Shown here: positions 18,480 to 29,177 of the stretch, piece by piece
Layout of the letters: each line of letters starts with the position of its first letter
How positions within the stretch are numbered: position 1 is the first letter of the stretch
Assembly: GCF_024124825.1 (NCBI RefSeq)
Contig: NZ_JAMXSS010000002.1
Span: forward strand, 1,178,001 to 1,242,000
Length of the DNA: 64,000 bases
Reading direction: 5' to 3'
Source of the DNA: Arthrobacter sp. H16F315
Lineage (GTDB): Bacteria; Actinomycetota; Actinomycetes; Actinomycetales; Micrococcaceae
Notes under the pieces: generated by a model
Database searches by the model: none
What the model saw: the letters and a program-made list of their open reading frames with translations, nothing else
Told to the model about the DNA's origin: nothing
Translations under genes and position numbers: made by a program

Positions 18480-18667
18480 GGGGTGTACTCCACATCGAGT
18501 AGTTGGCCGTGCTGTCATCTCCGAGTGTCCTCCGGTGCGGGGCGCGCAGTCTTGTCTTTGCGCGAACTGCAGTTGACCCACTGCGAAGGATCGCGGCGGC
18601 CCTGGATGCCGTTGCGCTGAGGGACAACAAACGATCGCTGATCGACAAAAGGGTGATGGGCGTCACC

Positions 18668-18684
18668 TGCAATGCTGGATTGCA
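18668..18684. promoter_or_regulatory. Inverted repeat in the aldehyde dehydrogenase / permease intergenic region
   Basis: TGCAAT-GCTGG-ATTGCA is a perfect 6-bp inverted repeat about 80 bp before the permease start, in the 286-bp region shared with the divergent dehydrogenase gene. It is a candidate operator, perhaps for the AraC-type protein encoded at 20366-21337. Nothing else was recognised in this intergenic region. Confidence 0.35.
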
Positions 18685-18765
18685 TGGTGCCAGACACCCC
18701 TCCTTTCTCACACCGCCTTTCTCGCACCGCCAATCCCCAGACTCATGACCGTTAAGAAGGATCCG

Positions 18766-20236
18766 ATGAGTATTTCAAAATCCGAGTCCCGGACCGCGGA
18801 AGCCACTCCCCGCGCCGAGCACTCCACAGCACTGCGCGCCGGCAGCGTCGGCGTGATGGGCATTCTCTTTTTTGTTTTGTCCGCCCAGGCGCCGCTGACC
18901 GGAATCGTCGGGGCGTCGCCGCTGGCCGCGGCCCTCGGCAACGGCCCTGGAGCGCCCGGGGCGTACCTGGTGGTGGGCATTGTCATCGTGATCTTCGCCG
19001 TCGGGTTCGTTGCGATGAGCCGCAAAATCCAGGCCAACGGCGCCTTCTACGCCTATGTCACGGCCGCCTTTGGACGCAAAACAGGGGCGGGAGCCGCGTG
19101 GCTCGCCCTCCTTGCCTACAGCACCGTCCAGGCCGCGATGTACGGGCTGTACGGCGCCGCGTTTGCCGGACTCCTCGGGTCCGCCGGCTTCGTGGTTCCC
19201 TGGTGGCTGCTGGCCGTGGTCACCATGGCGGGCGTACAGGTGCTGGGATCCCTCAACATCGAACTGGGGGCGCGGGTACTGGCGGTGTTGGTGGGCCTGG
19301 AGGTCGCCATCCTGATCATGTTCGGCTTCACCGTGCTGTTGCGCGGCGGCGGCCCCTGAAGGAATCAGCCTGGCGGCGTCCTTTTCTCCTGCGGCGATCG
19401 CGACGGGCGCTCCGGGCGTGGCCATTATGTTCGCTGTCGCCTCCATGTTCGGCTTCGAATCGACGGCCATCTACTCAGCCGAAGCCAAGGACGCCCAGCG
19501 CACGGTGGCCCGGGCCACGTACCTTTCGGTAGTGGTCATCTCGGTGTTCTTCTCCTTCATTTCGTGGATGCTGGTCAGCTACTACGGCCCCTCGCATGTC
19601 ATTGATGCAGCGGGGGCGGCCCTCGAATCGGGCGACTCCACCTCCTTCGTGCTGACACCGATGGTGGAACTCTTCGGGCCGTGGGCCGGGATCGCCACCG
19701 GCATCCTGCTCGTGACCTCCCTGCTGGCCGGCATCATCGCCTTCCACAACGGCATCAACCGATACCTCCATTCACTGGCGCTGCGCGGGTCGATGCCGGG
19801 CACTGTCGCCCGCACCAACCGGCACCGGGCTCCCGCCACCGCGGCGCGGATCCAGACCGTGATCGCGTTCCTGCTGGTGGTACCGTTCGCAGTACTTTCC
19901 CTGGACCCTGTGCTGACCCTCTTTTCCTGGTTCAGCGGGCTGGCCGTGGCGGCGCTCCTGGTCCTGTATATCCTCTGCTCCCTTGCCGTCGTCGCGTATT
20001 TCCGGCGCGAAAGGGTGGCCGGCCAGGTCTGGCAGACCAAAGTGGCGCCGACACTCGCCACCCTGCTTCTTGGCTGGGTTCTGGCCCTTGTTGCCAGCAA
20101 CTTCACGGCACTCATTGGCGGCAGCGCCGAAACGGCCGTGGGCCTGCTTGCCGCCGTTCCCTTGGTCTTCGTTGCCGGTGTGCTGGTGGAGATCGGGGTG
20201 GAGCGCAGGGCCGCGCGGGAGGACGTCCCCGCATAG
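18766..20236 (+). pseudogene. APC-family amino acid/amine permease, broken by a one-base frameshift
   Basis: The gene encodes a ~489-residue, 12-segment APC-superfamily permease, starting LRAGSVGVMGILFFVLSAQA and AAALGNGPGAPGAYLVVG. The first frame stops at 19359 after LLRGGGP. The C-terminal half, including ASMFGFESTAIYSAEAKDAQ, continues in another frame to 20236. The break is an extra C in the C-run at 19353-19356; removing it gives RGGGPEGISLAASFSP and restores one protein. ATG 18766 follows AAGAAGGA. It may import the amine or amino acid used by the neighbouring catabolic enzymes. Sequencing error is more likely than real decay. Confidence 0.83.
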
Positions 20237-20258
20237 CCGCGGGCTTCGATCGCCGCAT

Positions 20259-20288
20259 GGGCGGTTCCGGGCAGCGCCGGGACCGCCC
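20259..20288. terminator. Hairpin terminator after the permease gene
   Basis: GGGCGGTTCCGG and CCGGGACCGCCC form a 12-bp stem with one mismatch and a six-base loop, just after the permease stop and facing the AraC gene. A short T-rich stretch follows. It probably ends the permease transcript. Confidence 0.55.
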
Positions 20289-20365
20289 CTTCTGGTGTCA
20301 GCGCTGGTGCCGGGTGCGGGTGCTGCACAAGCGCCGGGGGCCGCCGCCTGCCGGGGGTGGCAGCC

Positions 20366-21337
20366 CTAGGCGCCGCGCCGCCAGTCGCTGGGGGATTCGC
20401 CGAAGGCATCACGGAACGAGCGGCTGAAATGGGCCGCGTCCAGGAATCCCCAGCGCGAGGCCACGGCTCCGACGGGCATGCCGGCCAGGAGCGGATCCCG
20501 CAGTTCGCGGCGCGCCCCTTCCAGCCGCTGGCTCCGGATCCAGCTCGCCACTGTGGTTCCGGATTCGTGGAAAACGTTGTGCAGGTGCCGGGTGGAGATG
20601 AAATGGGCTGCCGCGATGGACGCGGGCGAGAGCAGCGGATCGGCCAGTCGGGCGTCGATGTACTCGCGGACGGATGCCGCCAGGAGGGCCTGCGGCCGCA
20701 TCCGGTCCGCGGACATGTCCAGCTCCGAATGCAGCATCGTGGACACAAGATCGAGGGCATTCGTGGCAAGGCGGGACCCGCTGGGGCCGCTCAGGGCATC
20801 GAGGTTCTCGGCAAGGTGGGCGATGAACGGCCCGACGATTGCGGCGAGGCCTGAGCCGGCGGCCATCCGCACGGCCGAAAGCTGCGCGATGCAGTCCGGC
20901 GGCAGGGACAGTGCGTCCCAGGGGAACATCACCACCATAAGCCGGGCGTCGCCCTCGAAGGCCAGCGTGTAGGGGCGGCTGGTGTCATAGATAGAGAGGT
21001 CGCCCGGCTGGAGGACGGCCTCGCGGTTGTCCTGGATAAGGAGCCCGGTGCCCTGCAGTTGCAGATTGAGTTTAAAATAGCGCTGTTGGGACTGGGCAAT
21101 CAGGGCCGGCGTGCGGTGCACCTCATGGCTCGTCGAGGCGACCTCGACGACCGCCACGCGGTCCAGCCTTCGGGCCCGCATGCGGCCGCGGAAGTTGTCC
21201 GCGTCCCTGCTTGAGGCGGCCAACGGAACGAAGGACTCCGCGACGAGGTGCCGCCAGTGATCGAAGGAGGCCGCTGTGCTGGTGCGCAGGTCCTGTCCGG
21301 CGGGACTGAAGGAGGGGCGGGCTGCAACTGCGCTCAT
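20366..21337 (-). CDS. AraC-family transcriptional regulator (FeaR-like layout)
   Basis: This 323-residue protein has an N-terminal AraC-binding-like domain (about residues 20-190) that includes QSQQRYFKLNLQLQGTGLL and YDTSRPYTLAFEGDARL. The C-terminal double helix-turn-helix (about 215-320) includes LSPASIAAAHFISTRHLHNVF and AHFSRSFRDAFGESPSDWR. The family includes FeaR, which activates an amine oxidase and an aldehyde dehydrogenase gene in enterobacteria. The same two enzyme types flank it here, so an analogous role is plausible. AGGA precedes the ATG. Confidence 0.9.
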   Translation of the reverse strand: MSAVAARPSFSPAGQDLRTSTAASFDHWRHLVAESFVPLAASSRDADNFRGRMRARRLDRVAVVEVASTSHEVHRTPALIAQSQQRYFKLNLQLQGTGLLIQDNREAVLQPGDLSIYDTSRPYTLAFEGDARLMVVMFPWDALSLPPDCIAQLSAVRMAAGSGLAAIVGPFIAHLAENLDALSGPSGSRLATNALDLVSTMLHSELDMSADRMRPQALLAASVREYIDARLADPLLSPASIAAAHFISTRHLHNVFHESGTTVASWIRSQRLEGARRELRDPLLAGMPVGAVASRWGFLDAAHFSRSFRDAFGESPSDWRRGA

Positions 21338-21444
21338 AAAGGATCCTGACGCCGTCGTACTGCGGAAAATGTGTCATGGGACACAGTCCTTTTAGGGTAA
21401 CGCCGGAATCGACCGGTGTCATCTATTTTCGACAACCGGCGAAT

Positions 21445-21464
21445 AAAAAAAGGTTCCGCGGAAC
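21445..21464 (-). terminator. Rho-independent terminator of the TetR gene
   Basis: On the minus strand the palindrome GTTCCGCGGAAC overlaps the TetR stop codon and is followed by seven T residues (an A-run at 21445-21451 on the plus strand). The stem is short, but the T-tract is clear. Confidence 0.5.
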
Positions 21465-22054
21465 TAGTGGCCCAGCAGGATCAGGAATCCGTCCAACTGC
21501 TCGTTCAGCCCAAGCTCAACCTGGCCCTCCGGGGCGAGCGCCGCCGCGATCTGCGCGCCAAGCAGGAGATTGAGCAGCTGTCCGGCGAGGGCCGCGTCGG
21601 TGACGGCGGTGGTGACTGTGCCGGCTAGCCGCGCCTCGGCGAGGTACTGCCGCATCGCGGCAAGCCACAGCTGCATCGAGTCCCGGTGGATGGCGGCCTT
21701 GTCGGGATCGTTGATGGCCTTTTGCCAGAACGGAATAACAATTCGGGCCTCGTTGATCCGCTCCTCATCCAGGGGCAGCACTTCGACGCAGAATGCCCTG
21801 AGGGCCGCGAGTCCCGCCTGCCCTGCCGTGACTCCGGCGATCCGCTCGTTGGTGCGGTTGAAGACATGCCCGAACGCGAAGGTCAGTAGGTCATCCTTGG
21901 TGGGGAAGTACGGCTTGAGGGCACCGTTCGCAAAGCCGGCTTCGAGCGCAATCTCGCGCATGGTGGCACTTTCGATTCCGAGCCGGGCGATGATCCGCCA
22001 CGTGGCATCAACGAGTTCAAGCCGCCGCTGGTCGTGGTCGACAATCTTTGGCAC
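21464..22054 (-). CDS. TetR-family transcriptional regulator
   Basis: This 196-residue repressor-type protein has an N-terminal TetR helix-turn-helix (about residues 10-55) containing [38 protein letters not shown], given here only as its position and key features. The C-terminal ligand domain resembles BetI-type proteins. GTG 22054 was chosen because GGGAG lies seven bases upstream. It is divergent from the copper amine oxidase gene, with an inverted repeat in between, so it probably represses that gene. Confidence 0.9.
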   Translation of the reverse strand: MPKIVDHDQRRLELVDATWRIIARLGIESATMREIALEAGFANGALKPYFPTKDDLLTFAFGHVFNRTNERIAGVTAGQAGLAALRAFCVEVLPLDEERINEARIVIPFWQKAINDPDKAAIHRDSMQLWLAAMRQYLAEARLAGTVTTAVTDAALAGQLLNLLLGAQIAAALAPEGQVELGLNEQLDGFLILLGH

Positions 22055-22111
22055 CGGACAGCTCCCCAAAACATTTCACGACGGACTCTTGTGGCACAGC
22101 TTACATTTCCG

Positions 22112-22135
22112 TATTCTCTACAACTATAGAAAATA
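22112..22135. promoter_or_regulatory. Operator-like inverted repeat between TetR and amine oxidase genes
   Basis: TATTCTCTA (22112-22120) and TAGAAAATA (22127-22135) are inverted repeats matching at 8 of 9 positions with a six-base spacer. The AT-rich element sits in an otherwise GC-rich divergent promoter region, 41 bp before the amine oxidase start. Binding by the adjacent TetR protein is inference. Confidence 0.5.
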
Positions 22136-22176
22136 AAGTTCTGACCCGCCAGGGTCCCCGGACGAAGGCCGCCACC

Positions 22177-24107
22177 ATGACCGCACAAACTGACACCCGC
22201 ACCTCGTTTAGTCCGTACAGTCCGTACAGTCTGGCCGCGGGTGCCGAAATCACGGCAGTCCAAGGCATCCTGCGCGCCGCGGGGCTGCTGGGCGAGACTA
22301 AACGCATCGCGTACCTGGGCCTGCTGGATCCCGCCAGGGGCTCGGCGGCGGAAACCGGGGACCGCCGGTTCCGGGTCTTTCTGCACGACGTCTCGGGAGG
22401 ACGTCCGGCCGACGTGACGGTCTCGGTGTCCAGCGGCGCGGTGATTTCCGTCGTCGAGCTGGACACCGCGGTGGCTGGCGAACTCCCTGTCCTGGAAGAA
22501 GAATTCGAGGTCGTCGAGGAGCTTCTGGCCACGGATGAGCGGTGGCTTGAGGCGCTCGCAGCGCGCGGGCTCGACGTCGGAAAGGTGCGGGTCGCGCCCC
22601 TATCCGCCGGTGTCTTCGAGTACCCGGAGGAAAAGGGCCGCCGCATCCTGCGCGGGCTGGCTTTCGTGCAGGATTTCCCCGAGGACAGCGCCTGGGCGCA
22701 CCCCGTGGACGGCCTCGTGGCGTACGTCGATGTAGTCAGTAAGGAAGTCACCCAGGTCCTGGACACCGGTGTCGTCCCGATTCCCGCAGAGCACGGCAAC
22801 TACACGGACCCGGAGCTCACCGGTCCGCTCCGCAGCACGCAGAAACCCATCAACATCACCCAGCCGGACGGGCCCAGCTTCACCGTCACCGGCGGCAACC
22901 ACATCGAGTGGGAAAAGTGGAGCCTCGACGTCGGCTTCGATGTTCGTGAAGGCGTGGTGCTGCACAACCTTGCGTTCCAGGACGGCGAACGCCTGCGCCC
23001 AGTCATCAACCGGGCGTCGATCGCCGAAATGGTGGTCCCGTACGGGGACCCGTCGCCGATCCGGTCCTGGCAGAACTACTTCGACACCGGCGAATACCTG
23101 GTGGGCCAGTACGCCAACTCCCTGGAACTGGGGTGCGACTGCCTCGGCGAGATCACCTACCTCAGCCCCGTCATCAGCGACGCCTTCGGCAACCCCCGCG
23201 AAATCCGCAACGGCATCTGCATGCACGAGGAAGACTGGGGGATCCTGGCCAAGCACAGCGACCTCTGGACGGGCATCAACTACACCCGCCGCAACCGCCG
23301 CCTGGTCATTTCGTTCTTCACGACCATCGGAAACTACGACTACGGCTTCTACTGGTACCTCTACCTCGACGGCACCATCGAGTTCGAGGCCAAGGCCACC
23401 GGCGTCGTCTTCACCTCCGCCTACCCGGCAGGCGGCTCGGCCAACATCTCCCAGCTCGCCCCGGGGCTGGGCGCCCCTATCACCAGCACCTGTTCAGCGC
23501 CCGCTTGGACATGGCAATCGATGGCTTCACCAACCGGGTGGAAGAAGAGGACATCGTCCGGCAGGCGATTGGCGAAGGCAACGAACGCGGCAACGCCTTC
23601 TCCCGGAAGCGCACGCTCATCGCCCGTGAATCCGAGGGCGCGCGCGAGGCCGATGCCCGCAACGGCCGGACCTGGGTCATCTCCAACCCGCAGTCACGGA
23701 ACCGCCTCGGCGAACCGGTGGCGTACAAGCTGCACGCCGAAGGCCAGCCCACCCTGCTGGCGGACCCGGCGTCCTCGATTGCCCGGCGCGCCGCTTTCGC
23801 CACGAAGGATCTGTGGGTTACCCGGTTCGCCGAGGACGAGCGCTACCCCACGGGAGATTTCGTGAACCAGCACGGCGGGGGAGCGGGGCTGCCGCAGTAC
23901 ACGGCGCAGGACCGGGACTTGGACGGCCAGGACATCGTCATCTGGCACACCTTCGGCCTGACCCACTTCCCGCGGCCCGAGGACTGGCCCATCATGCCTG
24001 TGGACACGGCCGGGTTTAAGCTGCGGCCGGAGGGCTTCTTCGACCGCAGCCCCGTGCTGGATGTGCCCGCAAGTGCACAGCCGGCCGGTGGCCACTGCCA
24101 CAGCTAG
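22177..24107 (+). pseudogene. Copper-containing primary amine oxidase, broken by a one-base frameshift
   Basis: Two frames together encode a ~643-residue copper/topaquinone amine oxidase, the length of the Arthrobacter enzymes acting on phenylethylamine or histamine. The catalytic base Asp lies in YFDTGEY (about residue 303), and the Tyr that becomes topaquinone lies in IGNYDYG (about 387). The C-run at 23474-23477 is one C short. With the C restored, [20 protein letters not shown] follows, giving the two copper His ligands; the third is in [13 protein letters not shown]. As read, the first frame ends at 23865 and loses all copper ligands. It would deaminate a primary amine to an aldehyde plus H2O2 and NH3. 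ATG 22177 is preceded by GAAGG. Confidence 0.88.
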
Positions 24108-24110
24108 ACG

Positions 24111-24563
24111 GTGGTCATGGCAGTGGCGGGGGGAATGGCCGGCATCGCCGGTGTGGTCCTGCACGCCAGGATCTGCGCCGCCGTGACGGCGGGGTCGTGC
24201 CTCGCGCACCTGTGGCTTGTTGCCGGGAACCAGCATGGGACCGCACTGAACGTGCTGATGCTGGCCATGGTGGCGGTGTGCCTGCCGTGCGCCGTACACA
24301 TCTGGCGGCAGGGCCCGGCCCGGGCGCTGCGGCAGGTGATGGCCTCGGCGCTGGCGACGACCGGGGTGCATGCGGTGCTGCTTCTCGGCGCGGTGCCCGG
24401 GACCGGGGGCGCCGGCCATAGCCACCATGCCGCTGCTGTGGCCGAAGCGCCGCCGTCGGGTGCCGGGGCGCTGCTGGCAGTCATTGCCCTGGAGCTGACG
24501 ACGGCGCTGCTCGCCGCGACGCTCCTGGCACGGCTCCGGCGACGCCCGTGGCTTAGTCGGTGA
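24111..24563 (+). CDS. Small His-containing membrane protein of unknown function
   Basis: This 150-residue hydrophobic protein has about four predicted membrane segments. A loop before the last segment contains GHSHH. It starts three bases after the amine oxidase stop codon, so it is very likely co-transcribed. The exact start is uncertain: GTG 24111, or ATG 24117, which is in frame. Its 3' end overlaps the converging helicase gene by 11 bp. No family was recognised. A link to copper supply for the oxidase is possible from the position and the His residues, but this is speculation. Confidence 0.6.
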   Translation: MVMAVAGGMAGIAGVVLHARICAAVTAGSCLAHLWLVAGNQHGTALNVLMLAMVAVCLPCAVHIWRQGPARALRQVMASALATTGVHAVLLLGAVPGTGGAGHSHHAAAVAEAPPSGAGALLAVIALELTTALLAATLLARLRRRPWLSR

Positions 24564-27500
24564 ACAGCCCGGCCAGGTCTTCGGCCGTGAGCGCCCCGCC
24601 GGTCAGCGCGTCGCCCTCCATCACGTCGGCGAACAGCTGGGACTTCCTGGCCTTGAGCGCCATAACCTTCTCCTCGATTGTGTCTTTCGCCACCAGCCGG
24701 TAGACCATAACGTTGCGGGCCTGCCCGATCCGGTGGGTCCGGTCCACGGCCTGGGCTTCCGAAGCCGGGTTCCACCACGGGTCCAGCAGGAACACGTAGT
24801 CAGCCTCCGTCAGGTTCAGGCCGAAGCCGCCGGCCTTGAGGCTGATCAGGAACACCGGCGCGGCGCCGTTCTTGAATTCATTAACGACGTCGGTGCGGTT
24901 ACGGGTGCTGCCGTCGAGGTAGCAGAACTCGATCTTCTCCTCGACAAGCCGCTCCCGGACCTTGCCGAGGAACCCGGTGAACTGGCTGAAGATAAGGGCC
25001 CGGTGCCCTTCCGCCACAAGGTCGTCGAGCTGCTCGAAAAGCACATCGAGCTTGCTGGACCGGACCCCGGAGAGCGAGGGATCGATCAGCGAGGGATCCA
25101 GGCTGAGCTGCCGCAGCAGGGTCAGGGACTGGAAGATGGTGAAGCGGTTCTTGTTGACGTCCTCGATCAGGCCCAGGATCTTCTGGCGTTCGCGCTGCAG
25201 GTGTGTCTGGTAGACCTTCTGGTGCCGCGGGTTCAGCACAACCTCGAGGATCTGCTCCTGCTTGGGCGGCAGGTCGTGGATGACTTGTTCCTTGGTGCGC
25301 CGCATCATCAGCGGACGGACCCGACGCCGGAGCTTATCCAGCTGCGCCTTGTCCCCGTTCTTTTCGACCGGCTTCTGGTAGTACTCGGCGAACCGCTTCG
25401 GGCTGGAGAAGAGCCCCGGTGCGACGATCGAGGTGAGGGCCCAGAACTCCATCAGGTTGTTCTCCAGCGGTGTGCCGGTGATGGCGAGTTTGAACACCGC
25501 GGGGAGTTTCCGGGCGCACTGGTAGGCCTTGGACTGGTGGTTCTTGACGAACTGGGCCTCGTCCAGGACCAGCCCGGCCCACGCCTTGGAGGCATAGGCC
25601 TCGTAGTCGATCCGGAACAAGGCGTAGGAGGTGATGATGATATCCGCTCCGGCCATCGCCTCGGCTGGACTGGAGCCGCTCTTGGCGAACGTTTCGCTGA
25701 TGGCGCGCACTGTCAGGCCCGGGGCGAACCGGGCGGTCTCGGCCTGCCAGTTGCCCACGACGCTTGTCGGGGCAACAACGAGGAAGGGCGCAGCGCCGGG
25801 GGCGCGCCGGCAGCCACGGCGGCTGCGCCGCCGTCGAGTGCTTCGGCAGGGACCCCTGCCGCGACCTTGGCGGCGCAGATCAGTGCCAGCGCCTGCACCG
25901 TCTTGCCGAGGCCCATGTCATCGGCCAGCACGCCGCCGAGTCCGTGCCGGTAGAGGAAACTGAGCCAGTTGAACCCTTCCAGCTGGTAGGGGCGCAGCTC
26001 GGCGTTGAGCGTTGCCGGCAGCGGCAGTCCCTTTACGCCGCCTTCCAGCAGTCCGCCCACAGCCTCACGCCAGGCCGCTGCCTGCTCGTCCACGATGCCG
26101 AGCTGCGCCAGTTCGTCCCAGAGCCCGGCCTGGAAGCGGCTGATCTGCAGCGGGGCGTCCTTGTTGTCCTGCAGCGAACGGGCCTCATCAATGAGGGCCC
26201 GGAGCTGGTGCAGCTCAGGCAGGTCCAGTGAGAAGTAGGCGCCGCTGGGCAGCAGCATGCGTGTCTGGCCCGCGGCGAGGGCGGAGAACATCGCCGCGAA
26301 GGAGACCGGCTGGCCTTCCAGGGTGATCACGATGCCAAGATCGAACCAGTCCCGGCTGTCGGTGGCCTTGGTCGAAATCGCCACCACCGGCGCCTCTTCG
26401 GCTTCCCGGTAGTCGGCGATCTCACCGGCAGTGTCCACCGAGACGCCGGGGACGTCGCGGAGCAAGGGGAGCAGCTCTTCGGTGAAGGCCAGGGTGTCGA
26501 GGCCGCTGAGTTCCGCCGAAGCTGCCAGCCGGGGTGTTCCCCACCCGCCCGTGGCCGACTCGCCGAGGGCCGGCACCACATCCCACGGCTGTCCGACGGC
26601 TTCCAGGATGCGGGCCTCGGCGGGGTCGTCCCGGTAGCCGTGATCGCCGGGGTGACGCCACAGCGGCTGGGCCGTAACGAGCTTGCCGGACTTGTAGTGC
26701 CATTCCCAGTGCAGCCGGACCCGGTGGTCGGCGCCGTAGTTGGCCAACAGCGACAGGGTGGGAAGGGCCAGTTGGGGGAGCTCCACTGACTCGTCGGAAG
26801 CCGTGACCCGGGTGCTTTGTTTGAGCTTGGGATAAAAACCGGTCAGGAAGCGGCTCTCATCCCGGGCTGGAATGTGCAGCGTGGTGCCGGCCGTGACGAA
26901 AGTCAGCAGCTCCTCGCTGAGGCCGCCTTCCAGCGGCGCGAGCGTGATGATGGTGTCCATCGTCGCGGCACCGGGCAGTGCGTCCGGCCCGGAGGTGAGG
27001 AAGATTCCGTGCGCCGGGCGTCCGATGGTCCCGACGGTTGCCGGATCGACCACCTCATCCTCCACGGTGATGGTGGGGGCGAGCGAGAGCCCACCGCCTT
27101 CGCCGGCCGGTGCCGGCGCCGCGGGTCCGCCGCCGTCGTCCTCGGCTGGGACCGGCCCAGGGCCGAACCGGGTCAGGTTGAGCCCGACGGCGGCGGGCTG
27201 CTCCACGAGCCGCACCGGCTCCTGGCCGCGGCTGTGCACCAGCGCGACGCCGATCTTCCGGGCCCGGGTGAGCAGGCTCCACAGGTTCTTGCCGGCGTAG
27301 GTGTTCAGGCCCAGCCACAGCCCGGTTCCACCATGCTGGCGGTTGGCCTGGGCGGTGTGGGCGGCAAGGAACTCCTGCATCCACTCCACGTGGGCCTCGT
27401 TGCATTCGCGCCGGTAGCTCAAGTAGCTCAGGGTGTTCCAGGAGACGTCGCCGCGGATCCACTTCCCCTTCGCGCCCATGATCACGGGGCGGGCTTTGAG

Positions 27501-28031
27501 CTGGCGCACGCTGCGCAGCGGATCCCGGCGTCCGGTGTAGGAGAAGTGCGGGGCCGGTTCCTCGATCTCGAACTGGAGCGCGAGCGGAATTCCGTTGGTG
27601 GACTGGGTGATTCCCGGCTGCGAGATCAGCGGGCTCAGCGCCTGTTCCCAGTCCGGGACCTCGAGCACCGGTGCCTGCCGGGACAGCCGGCTGCCGTCGG
27701 CGGGGGTCAACAGCTGGACCCGGATCGCCGGGTTGTCCTCGGCCGTGAACAGGAGCGCGGCCACATGCTTGCAGTCCTTACGGACCGGGCAGCTGCACAC
27801 GCCCACGGTGCAGCTCCAGCCGCCCGCCTTACGGACCAGTTTCGCCGTCGTCGAATAGGGCACATCGGATCCGCCGCGGACCTTGCCGAGCATCAGGCCG
27901 GTGGCGGCATCGAAGGAAATACCGGAAACACGGCTCCCCATGGCGTAGGCAAGCCCGGCCGCAAGGGAGCGGTCGTTGATCGCGGGGGTCTGTATTGCCA
28001 GTGCCGCACTCTCGTCCGGATGGGATGGCAT
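24553..28031 (-). pseudogene. SNF2-family DEAD/DEAH helicase with SWIM zinc finger, broken by a one-base frameshift
   Basis: Two frames (28031-25713 and the frame ending at 24553) make one ~1,159-residue SNF2/RapA-like ATPase. The N-terminus carries a SWIM zinc finger ([12 protein letters not shown]). Walker A is in [17 protein letters not shown], the DEAQ box in LVLDEAQFVKN, and helicase motif VI in DRTHRIGQARNVMVYRL. The break is in the G-run at 25798-25802 (plus strand), one base short; restoring it gives [20 protein letters not shown]. As read, the first frame keeps Walker A but loses the rest of the motor. Such proteins remodel DNA-protein complexes or RNA polymerase; the substrate is not known. 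Confidence 0.88.
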
Positions 28032-28257
28032 GTGCGTACTACTTTCAGCAGTTGGTCATCTGCTCCATCTTAGCGAGCCTGGCAGGACTCCCCGGACTGC
28101 GGCGTCCGGCCAGGTGGATAACCGGCCGGACGCGCACTCCGTTCGGGACACCCAAACTTCGCCGGACGTTCAGCTTCGGCTCAACCGCGCTGCCGGTGGT
28201 GCCACGTACCGTAAAGGGGAACGGAGCGTCACCCGCCTTCAGCAGTGAGGATTTCCC

Positions 28258-29130
28258 ATGAGCAACGGCCTTTCCACCACCATGCCCGCCACCGGTTACG
28301 CGACGGTCCTGCCGAAGGCGATCATCAGCGGCAGCGACGCGGACGTCGTTGACGCGAACGTCGAGGTGGTCAACGCCATGTACGCGGAGTTGCTCGATGT
28401 CGAGGAAATTGCACCGAACGCACTGCGCAGCTACTACGTCGACTTCTATCTGACGCAGTCGCTGGGCGGCGGGTTCGCCCAGTACGTGTTTACCGCGCCC
28501 GAACGCACGGACATTGACGACTACGTCCGGGCCGGGCTGGAAGACATGGGGGCCGCCGCGCACCTGGACCTCTTCAACCGCACCGCAGCGGCCTTTGACT
28601 CCCTCACCGAGGAGGAAAGCGATGCGTACCTTGACGGGGATGCGGATCTGGACGGCGGAACGGACGGTGTTGTACCGGACGCCGTCCGGGTCCTGGAAGA
28701 GCTCGACGGCGACTTCGAAATCCTGCTGGAGACCGAAGACATCACCGCGCTCAACGCCGCCTGGCTCCGCGGCCAGACAGACCTTCTGCTTCTGGCGGAT
28801 GAAGAACTGGACCAGCACATCGCCGAGCGCGTGTCCCGGGTCCCGAACCTGGCGGAGCGCCAGGCCGAGGCCGCCGAGGACGAACTGCTGGATGCGCCGG
28901 AATTCGAGGTCATCATCCGCGAGCTCTGCGAGGTGGCCGGGCATACCCTGCTGAAGATCACCATGGGCGACCCCAATTACGACCACGACGGCCAGACCAC
29001 CCTGGCATGGCATTTCACCACCGACCAGGGTGAATTCCTGATGCTTGACGATGACCAGGAAGCGGTTATGATCCACCCCGAGACGAAGGAAATTCTGGCT
29101 GCCGTCGAGTTCGAAGCCACAGACGACTAA
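28258..29130 (+). CDS. Very acidic DMP19/DUF4375-like protein
   Basis: This 290-residue protein is rich in Asp and Glu throughout, with dense stretches such as EELDGDFEILLETED and AEAAEDELLDAPEFEV. The segment SYYVDFYLTQSLGGGFAQYVF resembles the core of the DMP19-like/DUF4375 family, whose Neisseria member acts as a DNA mimic that binds a repressor. There is no signal peptide or membrane segment. It is divergent from the SNF2 helicase gene across 226 bp in which no clear element was found. The family call is moderate; a DNA-mimic role here is speculation based on charge. Confidence 0.6.
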   Translation: MSNGLSTTMPATGYATVLPKAIISGSDADVVDANVEVVNAMYAELLDVEEIAPNALRSYYVDFYLTQSLGGGFAQYVFTAPERTDIDDYVRAGLEDMGAAAHLDLFNRTAAAFDSLTEEESDAYLDGDADLDGGTDGVVPDAVRVLEELDGDFEILLETEDITALNAAWLRGQTDLLLLADEELDQHIAERVSRVPNLAERQAEAAEDELLDAPEFEVIIRELCEVAGHTLLKITMGDPNYDHDGQTTLAWHFTTDQGEFLMLDDDQEAVMIHPETKEILAAVEFEATDD

Positions 29131-29177
29131 GCCGGAAAGTCCGGCGCCGCGGCCGGCCGTTAACTGCTGTCCGGCGG

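Noticed and set aside
23133..23865. Overlapping amine oxidase frames considered as two separate proteins or programmed frameshifting.
   Set aside because: The overlap holds no slippery heptamer, and the frames join exactly by one base in a C-run, as in six other genes in this window.
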